The position numbers were made by a program, and so were the translations under genes. This document shows positions 47,644-57,562 of a stretch of DNA of 64,000 nucleotides, in pieces (the stretch's first letter is position 1; every line of letters starts with the position of its first letter). Origin of the DNA: Astragalus membranaceus (Eukaryota > Streptophyta > Magnoliopsida > Fabales > Fabaceae); assembly GCA_039519185.1 (NCBI GenBank), contig CM076854.1, positions 173,445,144-173,509,143 on the forward strand, read 5' to 3'. Under the pieces are notes generated by a model that was given only the letters and a program-made list of their open reading frames with translations, was not told the origin of the DNA and searched no databases.

Positions 47644-48326
47644 CGGTTTCCAGTATTTTTGCAGAAGTTCTGGGTGTATGTTTTCCGATCAAGTTTTGTA
47701 TAGACTTAGAACTTCTTTTATGTAATTTTTGGAATTTTGAAGGTTCGGCCCATCCGTGGCGCTCTGTAATTGAAAATACATTTAATCGATCTTGTCTTTT
47801 GGGTCTCATTTACGAGCTTTATGAATGCTTTTTTAATTCTGCAAGTCATATACGTCATTTTTAGAGATCGTTTCGCACCTGAGGGGCTCGAGGTGTTTTA
47901 TAGGCGTCGGCCTATAGAGCAGTTTACCAGGACTCGTCCCAGATTTAACTCGCCCTATAGGGATATTGGCAGCTGTGGCCAATGGTCGTTTTGAGGATAT
48001 TTTGATCCTAGAAGACCTGGTCCTTTGAAACAGTTTACCAAGACTCGGCTCGGATTTAACTGGTAACAAAGGGTTGCGACCATAGTTGGTCGCTTGGGGA
48101 GATCTTTAAGATCGGTCCTAGTCACTTCCGGAGAAGAAATTTGGTTCCTATATTCTGTTTGATTTGATAAAACCAAGAATGTGTGGAACGTCGGTAAGAT
48201 CACCGCAAGAATTCGAGGAACATCGGTAAGGTTATCGTTCTTTATTAAAAAATGAGCAGCTCGTTTTTACAAGAGATTGGCGCACCCTATGGTGCCCTTT
48301 GTGAGAGATTTGCCCAATTTCTGCCT
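47644..48326. other. Convergent 3' region between the antisense gene and integrase
   Basis: No coding domain is present. It should contain the 3' ends of both converging transcripts. A related phrase, AGCAGTTTACCAGGACTCG / AACAGTTTACCAAGACTCG, occurs twice about 95 bp apart (47919 and 48029). Confidence 0.5.
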
Positions 48327-49415
48327 CTAAAGGAAATAACTTTTTAGCTTTGTTGCGTTCCAAGTTCTATCGATCTTTTTTCCTTGGAGGGTCTCCAATT
48401 TAAAAGCTCCCTTACCGGTTTTAAATGTAATGCGGTAAGGTCCTTCCCAATTTGGTGCGAGTTTTCCCTGAGAAACGTTTTTCTGTCCAACATCATCTCT
48501 TCGGAGTACCAGATCGCCAAGATCGAAGTCCCGATGAACGACTTTAGCATTGTACCTAGTTGCTACACTTTGCTTGATGATTGCTTCTCGAAGTGAGGCT
48601 AGACCCCGGACTTCATCGATGAGGTCGAGATCCTCTCTTAGGGCTTGGCTATTGTCGTTTTGAGTTTTGGGGTTTGTCGTTCTCCAACTAAATTCGCCAA
48701 TCTCGACGGGAATGCCCGCCTCGCTGCCGTAAGAGAGCCTAAAAGGTGTCTCTCCTGTGGAGCTTTGAGAGGCAGTCCTATATCCCCAGAGGACATAAGG
48801 TAATTCTTCCACCCAGTTTCCTTTAGCATCGCCAAGACGTCGTCTTAATCCGTTTAATATTACTTTGTTCGCCGCCTCTACTTGTCCATTGGTTTGAGGG
48901 TGTTCTACCGAAGTAAAACGGTGTTTGATTTTTAGGTCGGACATCAGCTTCCTGAAACCTGTGTCAGTGAATTGAGTTCCATTATCTGTTACCACTACTT
49001 CGGGGATCCCGAACCTGCTCATGATGTTCTTTCTAAAGAATTTTGTGCAATTCCTTGCAGTGATGGTAGCCAGAGGTTCTGCTTCTACCCATTTGCTGAA
49101 GTAGTCGATGGCGACGATTAAAAACTTGATCCGACCTGGAGCTTTTGAGAATGGTCCTAGAAGGTCTATGCCCCACCATGTGGAGGACAAACTTATTAGA
49201 TCGGTCAGAGGAGCTATGTGGACGTTGGCGTGAATTTGACATTTTTTGCATCTCTTGACGTGGGTACTAGCATCGCCTGCCATGGTCGGCCAGTAATATC
49301 CGGCGCGGAGAGCCTTCCGAGCCAAAGAACGAGCTCCCATGTGCTGACCGCAGATTCCTTCATGAATTTCTGTTAGGATATAGGTTGCTTCCTCCCCTTC
49401 AATGCATTTTAACAA
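48327..49415 (-). CDS. Integrase segment of the Tat-type element
   Basis: A 362-residue open frame from an internal Met; the true polyprotein starts upstream. It has the HHCC domain (HEGICGQH and CKKCQ), then the DDE core at Asp84, Asp144 and Glu180, a canonical D-59-D-35-E arrangement, and a C-terminal region with LVLRRDDV and GPYRI. It is the best-preserved part of pol. In-frame stops upstream (49530-49532 and about 49480) separate it from RNaseH, so it would not be made as part of a polyprotein without readthrough. Confidence 0.85.
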   Translation of the reverse strand: MLKCIEGEEATYILTEIHEGICGQHMGARSLARKALRAGYYWPTMAGDASTHVKRCKKCQIHANVHIAPLTDLISLSSTWWGIDLLGPFSKAPGRIKFLIVAIDYFSKWVEAEPLATITARNCTKFFRKNIMSRFGIPEVVVTDNGTQFTDTGFRKLMSDLKIKHRFTSVEHPQTNGQVEAANKVILNGLRRRLGDAKGNWVEELPYVLWGYRTASQSSTGETPFRLSYGSEAGIPVEIGEFSWRTTNPKTQNDNSQALREDLDLIDEVRGLASLREAIIKQSVATRYNAKVVHRDFDLGDLVLRRDDVGQKNVSQGKLAPNWEGPYRITFKTGKGAFKLETLQGKKIDRTWNATKLKSYFL

Positions 49416-49529
49416 TGGGGAGGAGAGACTTATTTTGTATAGCGTTCCATTAACGACCGAAAAGGCAGAGGCTCTTCTTCAGATGATTTTAGCGTCGTTT
49501 GCGTCTGGGGGCTCTGCTCCTGCAACGAT

Positions 49530-50072
49530 CTACTCTAAGATCGGAGTGATCCAATTGTGAGTTTCTTTTATGACGTAGATGGTCGAGTTAAGATCAGGGT
49601 CGAGGGACACACTGGGTTTATGGAGCATTTCTTGGATGATCGTTCTCTGATTCCCAGGAGCCTTGGTGCTCGCGAGTTTGGCGAGGACGTCAGCTCGTTG
49701 GTTTTCCGCTCTTGGCACGTGTTTTACCTCATTTGCTTCAAACTGAGCTAACAAAGCCCGTACCTGGAATATGTATTTTTGTAAGATCGACTCTTTGGTC
49801 TCGTATTGTTTGCTGATTTGGGAAACTACCAATAGAGAGTCGGTGTGCAGTGTTATCCGAGGGACTCGGAATTCCATTGCTAAGCGTAAGCCAGCGATGC
49901 AAGCCTCGTATTCTGCCTGGTTGTTCGAGGTTGGGAAGCTGAAAGTCAGAGAAACTTCAATGATGATGCCGCTCGGGCTTTCTAACATAATACCAGCGCC
50001 ACTTCCCTTTGGTTTGGAAGATCCATCGACGTGCAGGATCCAAGTATCTGTTTCGACGTTTGCTGGTGTCAT
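49530..50072 (-). pseudogene. RNaseH domain of the Tat-type element
   Basis: The frame holds LHVDGSSKPKGSGAGIMLES, then QAEYEACIAGLRLA and HTDSLLVVSQI, the motifs of the second (archaeal-type) RNaseH typical of Tat elements. TAA at 50073-50075 precedes it and TAG at 49530-49532 ends it, in the same frame as both RT remnant and integrase. Both stops are therefore nonsense mutations in an original continuous pol. Confidence 0.8.
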
Positions 50073-50360
50073 TTATGCTACGAAGTCTGCCAGGACCTGT
50101 GCTTTCAGAGCTGTTCGAGCTTCGTATTTTATTCCGAATTCCGATAGTTCTACTGCCCACTTGATCATTCTCCCTGCAAGGTCGGGTCTGTGGAGAACTT
50201 GTCTGATGGGGTAATTAGTCCGAACGACTATTTGGTGAGCAACGAAGTAAGGTCGAAAGCGTCGAGCTGCGATGATGAGAGCCAGAGCGATCTTCTCGAT
50301 CTTCTGATAGCGACTTTCTGATCCGTGGAGGGCTAAACTCGCGAAGTAGACTGGGCTCTG

Positions 50361-51445
50361 TCAGGTTTTTAACTCACGCACAAGAACGACTCCTATGGCT
50401 TCTTCCGAGATTGCTAGATATAGAAAGAGGGTTTCGCCTTCGTTTGGTTTGGTCAAGATCGGAGGTTCGGAAAGGGCCTTTTTGAGCTGGTTTAAGGCCT
50501 CATTTTGTTCGGAGGTCCATTCGAAGTCTTTCTTTTCTTTCTTAAGCAGTTTGAACAGGGGGAGAGATTTGAATGCTGCATTTGATATAAACCGAGATAA
50601 GGCGGCGATCATGCCGTTAAGTTTTTGGACCTCTTTTTTCGACGTTAGGGTTCGCATTTCAGTTATGGAGCGACATTTATCAGGATTAACTTCGATGCCC
50701 TTTTCTATTAGGTAAAAACCCAAGAATTTTCCAGCTCGAACTCCGAATGTGCACTTTTCCGGTGGAATCCCGGGCATGTCCTCTGCCGACCAGGCGAAGA
50801 TGTCCGCATAGTCTTTAAGACATTGGGATAAGTCGATCTTAACCTCTTTTGGTAGATTTACCCCGATTTTAATTGTTCTGCGGGGGTCTTCGCTGAGTTG
50901 TATTTCGATGAATTCCCCATCAGGTTGAGGTTTTATCATTTTTCGTTTGAGCTCTTTTGTAAGCTCGTCGTCGTCTTCATACTCAATGCTTTCTGGATCG
51001 TACCGCACATCCAAGTCCGTTGCGTTAACTTCGGTAGATCGAATTTTAACTTGCTTGGGGCTAGCGTTTTCTGGAGGGGGAACCCCTTCTTGTTCTAACG
51101 CTTTTCGCTCTGTTTTGGACCATAAGAAGAAGCATCTGGAAGCAGATTCCAGATCGGAGTTTAATGTGATCACCTTATTGCAGAGAGAGTGGAATTTCAT
51201 TTTTAAGTGCGTGGTAGACGTCACTACTCCGAGCCTGCCTAAGGCTGGTCTTCCAATGATACCATTGTAGATGGACTCGCAAGGTAGGATCAGGAATTTT
51301 GTTTTGATAGTTCTTACCATTGGCTCGGTTCCATAGGAGACCATGAGTTCCAAATGGCCGAGTGGTTTGGTCCGGAATCCGTTGAATCCGGATAGGGCCG
51401 TTCCCCTGTATGGAGTGAGATCTTCCCTGTCGATCCCCGTTTTGT
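50361..51445 (-). pseudogene. Protease C-terminus joined to an RT remnant lacking the catalytic core
   Basis: The protease remnant includes YNGIIGRPALGRLGVV but the active-site D-S/T-G segment is absent: gag VPPIVSAIL runs almost directly into INKTGIDREDLTPYRG near 51445. Next is the RT N-terminus (DYADIFAWSAEDMPGI), which joins at about 50757-50770 to PEKCTFGVRAGKFLGFYLIE, the thumb-side segment. Everything between, including the primer-grip and the Y-x-D-D palm, is gone although the frame stays open. The segment ends at TGA 50361-50363. It cannot reverse transcribe and would need enzymes in trans. Confidence 0.85.
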
Positions 51446-53198
51446 TTATAAGATCGCCGAGACTATGGGGGGGACTTGTTTGTTGGATTTCCCGTCCATA
51501 AGATCTTCGTCACCGAAAGATAATGGAGGTCGATTCGAAGTGGATGGGGGTGCCGATGTTGAATCTACGTTTAATAAGTCTTTCCACTTTCGTTTCATTG
51601 ATTTTCCGGATCCTTCATGCTCCAATCCTCCTGTGATCATCATTATGACTGAGTGAGCTTTCGACCTTCTATAATCTTGCTCTTCATCATCGAAATTGAC
51701 TTTCTGCTTACCCCTTTTTCTTTGCACCTCATCTTCTCGCTCTTCTTTAACCTCGCCGGTGGGTGCTCCGGGCTTTTTGACATAACCGGACAATTTTCCT
51801 CGTTTGATCAAGTCTTCAATGTCGTCCTTTAAAGCATTGCAGTGGTTCGTGTCATGACCACTGCTTCTGTGGTATCTGCAGTATTTGTTAGTCTTTTGCC
51901 CAGGTCGGTGAGGCAGAGGTTTGGGAGTTCTGACGTCTCTGAACTCGACGTTCCAACATTCCCCCAACAATTGGGCGTTGGAGACGTTGAGTTTGGTGTA
52001 GACCTGGTGACGATTCTGAGGAGGTCGGGGATCCCTGTTTCCTCGATTGTCTTTTTCCTGGCGAGGTCTTGATGGTTCAGGTTGTGATGACATTTTCCCG
52101 ATCTTGGCGTTCTCCTCTTCGTTGATAAAACACTGGGATAGCTGGAGGAACTCCTGCAGGGTGTTTGGTTCCCAAGTGTTGATATGTTTTTTGAAAGGAC
52201 TTCCTGGAAGTAGGCCCTGCGCCATGAAGAAAATTCGGAAAACGTCGTCCAGTTCTCGAACTTGGAGAGCTTCGGAGTTGAATCTTTCTACGTATTCTCT
52301 GAGGGGATCGTTCTTCCTCTGTACTATAGACATTAATACGTTTTTGTTCTTCGGTTTACTTTTGGAATGGGCAATGTGTACTGAAAAGAGATATGCTAAT
52401 TGGTCCCAAGAGGAGATAGTGTTTGATCTTAAAGTTCTAAACCATTCTGATGCCACTTTGTCGAGCGTTAATGGAAAGATTAGACACTTCATCTCCATTG
52501 GTACATTTCTGTATTGCATGCTTGTGTCGAATTGGTCGAGGTGCCTATTAGGGTCGCCGGTTCCATCATATATTTTCAGACCTCCAGGAGGTTTTTCGAG
52601 ATACCTCGGGACTCTGTAGTTGTCGATGCTCGTTGTGGCCGTGGTTGAGCCCGAGTCAGGTGATGATGGCGAGGATAATTATGTGGATCTTCGAGATCGT
52701 CTAATTGTCGAGCCGGAGGAGAAGGGGAACCATTCCCTCGATGACGGCGGGGGGAGACCGATGATAGAGCCCTCTCCTTGGTGGAGATCGATGTCTCTTT
52801 AGAATTGGATTTCTTCTTAAAAGGGAGTTCGGCTCTGGTGATTCCTGGTCCGGAATATCTCGTGCCTGGAGCCTCGCTACCTCGGCCTCGAGGCCAGTGA
52901 AGCGGGTGCTTCTTTCTTGGTTTACTACCTTCTGTCTGGCCAGCAATTGGACGAGCTGTTGAACAACATCGGTTAGGGCCGGAAGTAACAGAGGGGGAGG
53001 TGGTAAATCGGTCCCGCCGGGGCTCACTTGTACTTGGGCAAGGTTTGGATTGGGGAATTGAATACGTGCTTGGGTGGATTTGGTCAAGCTTTGAACATGG
53101 CCTTCAGGGGTTTGTTGAGGCTGAAGCCCGGGCATGACTCGTTCCAAAATGGGTCCGACAACAAAACTGGCCGGTCTTGAATGGAGTTTAGGTGCCAT
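51446..53198 (-). pseudogene. Gag of the Tat-type element (frameshifted)
   Basis: It opens at ATG 53198 (MAPKLHSRPASFV). Residues to about 160 include a proline-rich stretch and a short coiled coil. A frame change near 52690 is needed to continue into YLEKPPGGLKIYDGTGDPNR and the long frame 52519-51446, which carries the gag capsid motif (LTLDKVASEWFRTL, ISSWDQLAYLFSVH, LREYVERFN) and a knuckle CRYHRSSGHDTNHC at residues 214-227 of that frame. The gag frame ends VPPIVSAIL with TAA at the point where protease should begin. Confidence 0.85.
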
Positions 53199-53239
53199 TG
53201 AGTATCAAGGAAATGAGAGAGGAACTAGAGTGTTTGGAC

Positions 53240-53257
53240 CTCCCACTGTGGTCGCCA
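53240..53257 (-). promoter_or_regulatory. Primer-binding site of the Tat-type element
   Basis: The minus strand reads TGGCGACCACAGTGGGAG starting one base inside the 5' LTR. The TGG start matches a tRNA CCA tail. I cannot name the tRNA with confidence. Confidence 0.6.
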
Positions 53258-53258
53258 A

Positions 53259-53692
53259 TGTTCTGTACTGTACTTACGAGCTTTATGATAAGATCGAAGT
53301 AGTTAGTAGATGTTTTATCTTTGATAATGTGGCGATCTTAAAGTGACGGCCTTGTTCGATCTTGAGATTGTGGTTTTGTTTGATCTTGAGATTGTGGTCT
53401 TTGTTCGATCTTGACGTGGCGGCGTTGTACCTGCAATAACACTCCGAAGCTCAAGTCAGTGTTTGAGTAAATATGTGGTGGTTTTAGAAATTACTTACAT
53501 TTATGAGTATTGAAGGTGGTATTTATAGAGTTTGTGTGATGTATGTTCTGACGATCTTGAGCCGTCAGATCTCGCCGAGTTACCTGAGCCGTTGGTTGAT
53601 TGGGCTAGATTTTCTGGCTATGGGCCGGTTTGTTATTGGGCCTTGCAGGGGGGTGTAAATATTGCTGAGGCCTTTTACTTATTACCATAACA
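53259..53692 (-). repeat. 5' LTR of the Tat-type element
   Basis: A 434-bp copy matching 44043-44487, with several substitutions and a short deletion (TTTATCTTTGATAATG versus the longer form). The TSD ATACT follows at 53693-53697. Confidence 0.95.
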
Positions 53693-53958
53693 ATACTATT
53701 TGTAGGTTAGCACAAAGTTTTAATTCCCATGACTTCAAGGACAAAAAAGACTTGATATGAATTAAGAGTACATATAATATTGATTATATTTGCATGTTGA
53801 GTTTCTATTTTCACGATTTCCATTGAGCAAAAAATAATTCATTTGAGACTGCAAATAAGACCGTACATGTTTGGTATACGTCAACATCAAGCTTTCTAAA
53901 ATGTAACAATACTCGGAGTTCTGTAAAAACTAGCAGAAACAGGAAAAGAAAAAAATTA

Positions 53959-54602
53959 CACTACAAGAAAATGTGTTTTTAGCTACAAAACATTAGCGTG
54001 GGCCGCGGCACCCACGCTAACTAGCGTCGGCATTTCGTCGCTAGGCCCACGCGAAATGGTAAAATTTAATTGTTCCTTTTAGATTCCCGCTTTAGATGTG
54101 CGTGGGTAGTGGATCAACGACCATTGTTGACATTAAAGATATGTATTTGCATACCGCCGGCTAGCCGACAGTTTCTAAAATCAGTATTTTTAGTTTCTCC
54201 CTCCATTTGATGCAAGAAACCCTTGTTTTATTTCTCCCCCGCCCTTTCTCCTTCCCGCTGCTCACTGCCCTTGTTCACACTACCAACCGCGCACTGTATT
54301 GCTGCACTGCTGCTCCGAATTGCTGCATTGCGGCACCATATTGTCGCAACACCTGCGTCCTTGCACATGCATTCGGGATTGAATCTTGTTTTTTGTTCAA
54401 GACTCTAGTCTCCTTATCAGCACTGGTTTCTCTCTCATCCAACCGCTACCACCGGCGGCCATCCATTCTCTCTCCCCATCTCTGCCAAACATCACCCACC
54501 GTAACCCTTTCCCCTTTTTTTTTGAAAAGTTTACAGAATTATACTTCCATATGCGCTTATCTTTTAGAATTGATTGCCGATTCTCTACAAGTTTCTAGCA
54601 TT
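53959..54602. mobile_element. CACTA-like terminus
   Basis: CACTACAAGAAAATGTG at 53959 is a typical CACTA end. Subterminal TTAGCGTGGGCC / CCCACGCTAA repeats follow in both orientations, including GCGTGGGCCGCGG and AGGCCCACGCG. A related TTTTAGCGTGGGCC motif recurs at about 59457, so DNA between may have been inserted into one element. The pyrimidine-rich interior (54200-54530) has only unsupported ORFs. Confidence 0.6.
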
Positions 54603-54605
54603 TTA

Positions 54606-55370
54606 GGGGGGTGTATTGGTTTACGGTTTTAAAAGACTTTTTTAACTGAAAAAAGTCTCACGGATTCTGCAGGACTTTCAAGACTTTTAAGTCAGGATTT
54701 TAATGGATTTTATTAGAAAGACTCTGCAAGACTTTGTGGACTTTGCGGACTTTGCAGGACTTCGTAGATTTGATAAGACTTCAAGGATTTTTTGCATACA
54801 TTCAAAATTTAAAAAAAAGTCAAAGACAAAAATAACAAAAAACAATAATGTTGGGATAAAAAAAAGTAAAACCAATACATCTATTAGTTAATTCACTATA
54901 ACTTCATGTCCTCCTAAGTAGCATTTCTCCACACATCCATAGCTACACTAGTCCTCCAATCATTAGCATTTTCTTGGTCCTGCTCTAGGGTTTGAATAAT
55001 AGGCTCAAAATTATGGTCTTTATTAATTGGTAATGTTGAAGAAGAAGACCCGCCCATTAGTTCAATTGAAAGTTCATCAGAACAACATTCTTTGCGAGAA
55101 AAGTTATGTAGCGCTAACACGAGTTCTGCTTGTGTCTTAAATAAAAATGGATTCGTTGACTTAAACATTGTGAATCTTGATTTAAAAATACCAAATATCC
55201 TCTCGACCACATTTAGTTTGCTAAATGACCCATTAGCATCACACAATCCACTTTTTACTCCATCCACCATCAGCTGCAACAAATCATTAGAGTCCTCCAT
55301 AGACCAAGATTCATTGTTTTCCTTTTCTTTGCCCCTTCTTTTCATATTTCCTTATGAATCAGCCATTTGA
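54606..55370 (-). mobile_element. PIF/Harbinger element, deleted derivative
   Basis: The left end GGGGGGTGTATTGGTTTACGG with preceding TTA (54603-54605) and the AAAGACTTT / GGACTTTGCAGGACTT subterminal repeats are typical Harbinger features. It contains the Myb-transposase fusion ORF. I could not find the matching right terminal repeat, so the right boundary is only a minimum. Confidence 0.65.
54914..55345 (-). pseudogene. Harbinger Myb-like N-terminus fused to transposase C-terminus
   Basis: Residues 1-45 (MKRRGKEKENNESWSMEDSN, then LLQLMVDGVKSG) look like the start of the Myb/SANT-like DNA-binding protein that Harbinger elements encode as a separate ORF. From about residue 47, VERIFGIFKSRFTMFKSTNP and the following LALHNFSRKE match the C-terminal end of the DDE transposase, followed by a linker and NDWRTSVAMDVWRNAT. 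The first two catalytic Asp segments are missing. An internal deletion fused two neighbouring genes; the resulting 143-codon frame is open. It could bind DNA without cutting, but that is inference. Confidence 0.72.
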
Positions 55371-56409
55371 ATTACTAATACAACATGAGTAGAAAATTGG
55401 CTAGTTATATAAATAATTATGAGTAACATATATTGTTTTTAATTTGTCGCCATCATAGTCTCAAAAGCAAGAGAAAAGATGCATACACCAATTACAACAG
55501 CAAGTTTTTTTAATCAAAGTACAAACTAATTAATAGAGATCATGCTATACAAAAAACAGTTATCACCCCCAAAAGAATTAATAACATCACATTACTTCGG
55601 ACCCATGATCATTCGTACGATGTTGCTGTCGCCAGGGTACAGATACACCGTCTTCTAGGGCCAAGGTTCCTCGCTGGACATCTCTTCCCTCTGCCCGAAG
55701 CCTCCCCCATGCCACCTCTACTAGCGACGCGCCCTCCGCCTGAGCCACCACCATCGCCCAGTGAAAGAGGCCCGAAGGGATCCCCTGAATCCGAAAACCC
55801 TCTGCAGTTCAAGTCAGCTATGGCTTATCCTTTATCTGTCTCCTTGGCTCCTCTTCGGCCGCCACGAAAACCTCTATGGATTCTCAATGTTTTTCATGCT
55901 TTTCTGGTCTCTATGACACTTCCTGGTGCTTCTATGGGAACTCTACTTTGCGTTTTGTGCTTCAGCAATTTTCGGTTTAGAGATGCTTATATGGTGTTTA
56001 CTGAAAGTCCCCATAGAACCCCAGGTTGCCTAAGCATTTGGTTGTGGATTTTGATGCACTATATGGTGACCGTTAAGACTTGCGGGACTTACACCTCTTC
56101 CGATTACCTCTCCAATTACCATATGGTCTCCGATTCCAAGGACAAGTTGGTTAATCTTGAGATCAACAATAGTCGAATGGTGCGAACACAAGTCAAAGAT
56201 ATCATTCGTAATTGGATTGGGAGAAAGACTGCAGAATCTCTGTTACTGATTACCTCTACTTGGGACCTGATGCTGCTGATAGTCTGGATGTTAGGCGTTG
56301 TGTCTGGGTTTGTTATGTCTCGATGGTCTCTAATTGCTCTAAGTGTAATGTTTTCAAGGTTCATTATGTTGTCTAGGTTGCTGAAATTTGCTGTCGAACC
56401 AACTGAGAC
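55371..56409. other. Unassigned sequence, possibly captured gene fragments
   Basis: A GC-rich patch at 55610-55830 and an ORF at 55709-56527 (plus) stand out from the AT-rich surroundings. The encoded sequence (proline-rich start, then PLRPPRKPLWILNVFHAFLV and a hydrophobic segment) is not similar to a family I know. Codon use and lack of domain structure make a real full gene doubtful. Confidence 0.3.
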
Positions 56410-56530
56410 AGATGCAGTCGAAATATGCAGTAGAATTATGCTGTCGAAATATGCAGTAGAATTGCAGTCGAAAGATGCAGTCGAATCGCAGTCGAAAGAT
56501 GCAGTCGAAATAATGCAGTCGAAATAATGC
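56410..56530. repeat. Tandem array of a 12-14-bp TGCAGTCGAAA unit
   Basis: Eight or more copies of GATGCAGTCGAAA or ATGCAGTAGAATT variants lie head to tail. CGA alternates with AGA, and the spacing varies from 10 to 18 bp. Isolated TCGAAA phrases continue to 57090. Confidence 0.85.
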
Positions 56531-57180
56531 GAACAAACCTGCGAACACAATAAACGTTAATTAAACAACCGGAGGCGTCTTGCGACTGCCCTGAAGAATT
56601 TATACGCCTCTACAGCGCAAATTCCCCGAGGTACAACTGGGTCTTCTCAACCGCAGTAGCGAAAGAGGTATCAGAACTAGCAAGAAGAACTGGATCGTAA
56701 CAGGAGAGCAACCCAGAGCTCTTTTTCAAAAAGGTGGAAAATGAATTTTTGATGTGTATTTCAAGTGCAACTCAAAACTGTTTATATAGGCTTTAAGAAA
56801 ATAGCTGTTAGAGACATAGGCTCCAGCAATCAATAGCCAGTCAAAAAACCGTTTCAAAAATCAATTGTAATCAAAAGGTTTAACTCTGCGGTTACGGAAT
56901 AAATGGGTTTGAAAGAAAGGGAGCCGTTGGAAGAAACTGACAGTTACAAAATAGAGGAAATTAAGTTTCAGTTTTCGACCAAATCATTTCACCAGTCAGT
57001 TCGACCAAAACTGGGAAGGACATCTGCAACTCATTTCGATCAAAACTGAGAAGGATATTCTGTGTCGAAAATATTTGTCCTTGTCGAAATGTTATTGTTT
57101 CACAAAAATCACTTAGAAATTTTGAAATATCACAAAATTTACAACACATTATCCATGTGTAATAGTTTCTTTTCAAGTTG
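56531..57180 (-). other. Candidate LTR or promoter-like segment on the minus strand
   Basis: On the minus strand CCTATATAAACAG (about 56783-56795) is a strong TATA box with a GC-richer region downstream, as in an LTR U3/R. Two TTTTGxTCGAA phrases (about 57000 and 57040) lie upstream like enhancer repeats. TG...CA ends and a TSD were not identified. Confidence 0.35.
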
Positions 57181-57209
57181 TTGATCCTAGTATGTGGTTT
57201 GGACGTCCA

Positions 57210-57303
57210 ACCTAAACTACTTCATGTAGTTTGTATTGATGATTTCAGTATCAATTACCTAAACTACTTCATGTAGTTTGTATTGATGATTTCAGTATCA
57301 ATT
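57210..57303. repeat. Perfect tandem duplication of a 47-bp unit
   Basis: Unit ACCTAAACTACTTCATGTAG... occurs twice without difference (57210-57256 and 57257-57303). Each unit contains the palindrome CTACTTCATGTAG. Confidence 0.92.
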
Positions 57304-57562
57304 GAATGAAGTATCTTACCTTTCAAAAAAAAAATCAGGTTACTTCAAAAAGATAACAACTTTTTTTTAAGAAAAATAACATAACTGTTGCTTATCTTCT
57401 ACTAGTTAAACAGAAAGGCAGAACGTATATTAACAGTTCCATAACGAGACTATTATTCAAATTTTCATGAATATATACTATTATTCTTGATTTCATCAGA
57501 TGAATACAAAAAGGCAGAAATATACATGAACAGTTCGATAACGAGACTATTCTTCACGTTAA

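Larger units (their letters stand above)
44043..53692 (-). mobile_element. Tat-type Ty3-gypsy element, internally deleted, with an antisense gene (9.65 kb)
   Basis: LTRs of 445 and 434 bp and the TSD ATACT (44038-44042 and 53693-53697) define it. In its own orientation (minus strand) the order is 5' LTR (53259-53692), PBS, gag, gag-protease junction, RT remnant, RNaseH, integrase, then a 2.4-kb gene on the opposite (plus) strand, polypurine tract and 3' LTR (44043-44487). The LTRs differ by several substitutions and indels, so it is clearly older than the Ogre. Pol has several in-frame stops and has lost the protease and RT active sites. An extra ORF between integrase and 3' LTR in antisense is known for some Tat-lineage elements. 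Confidence 0.9.
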
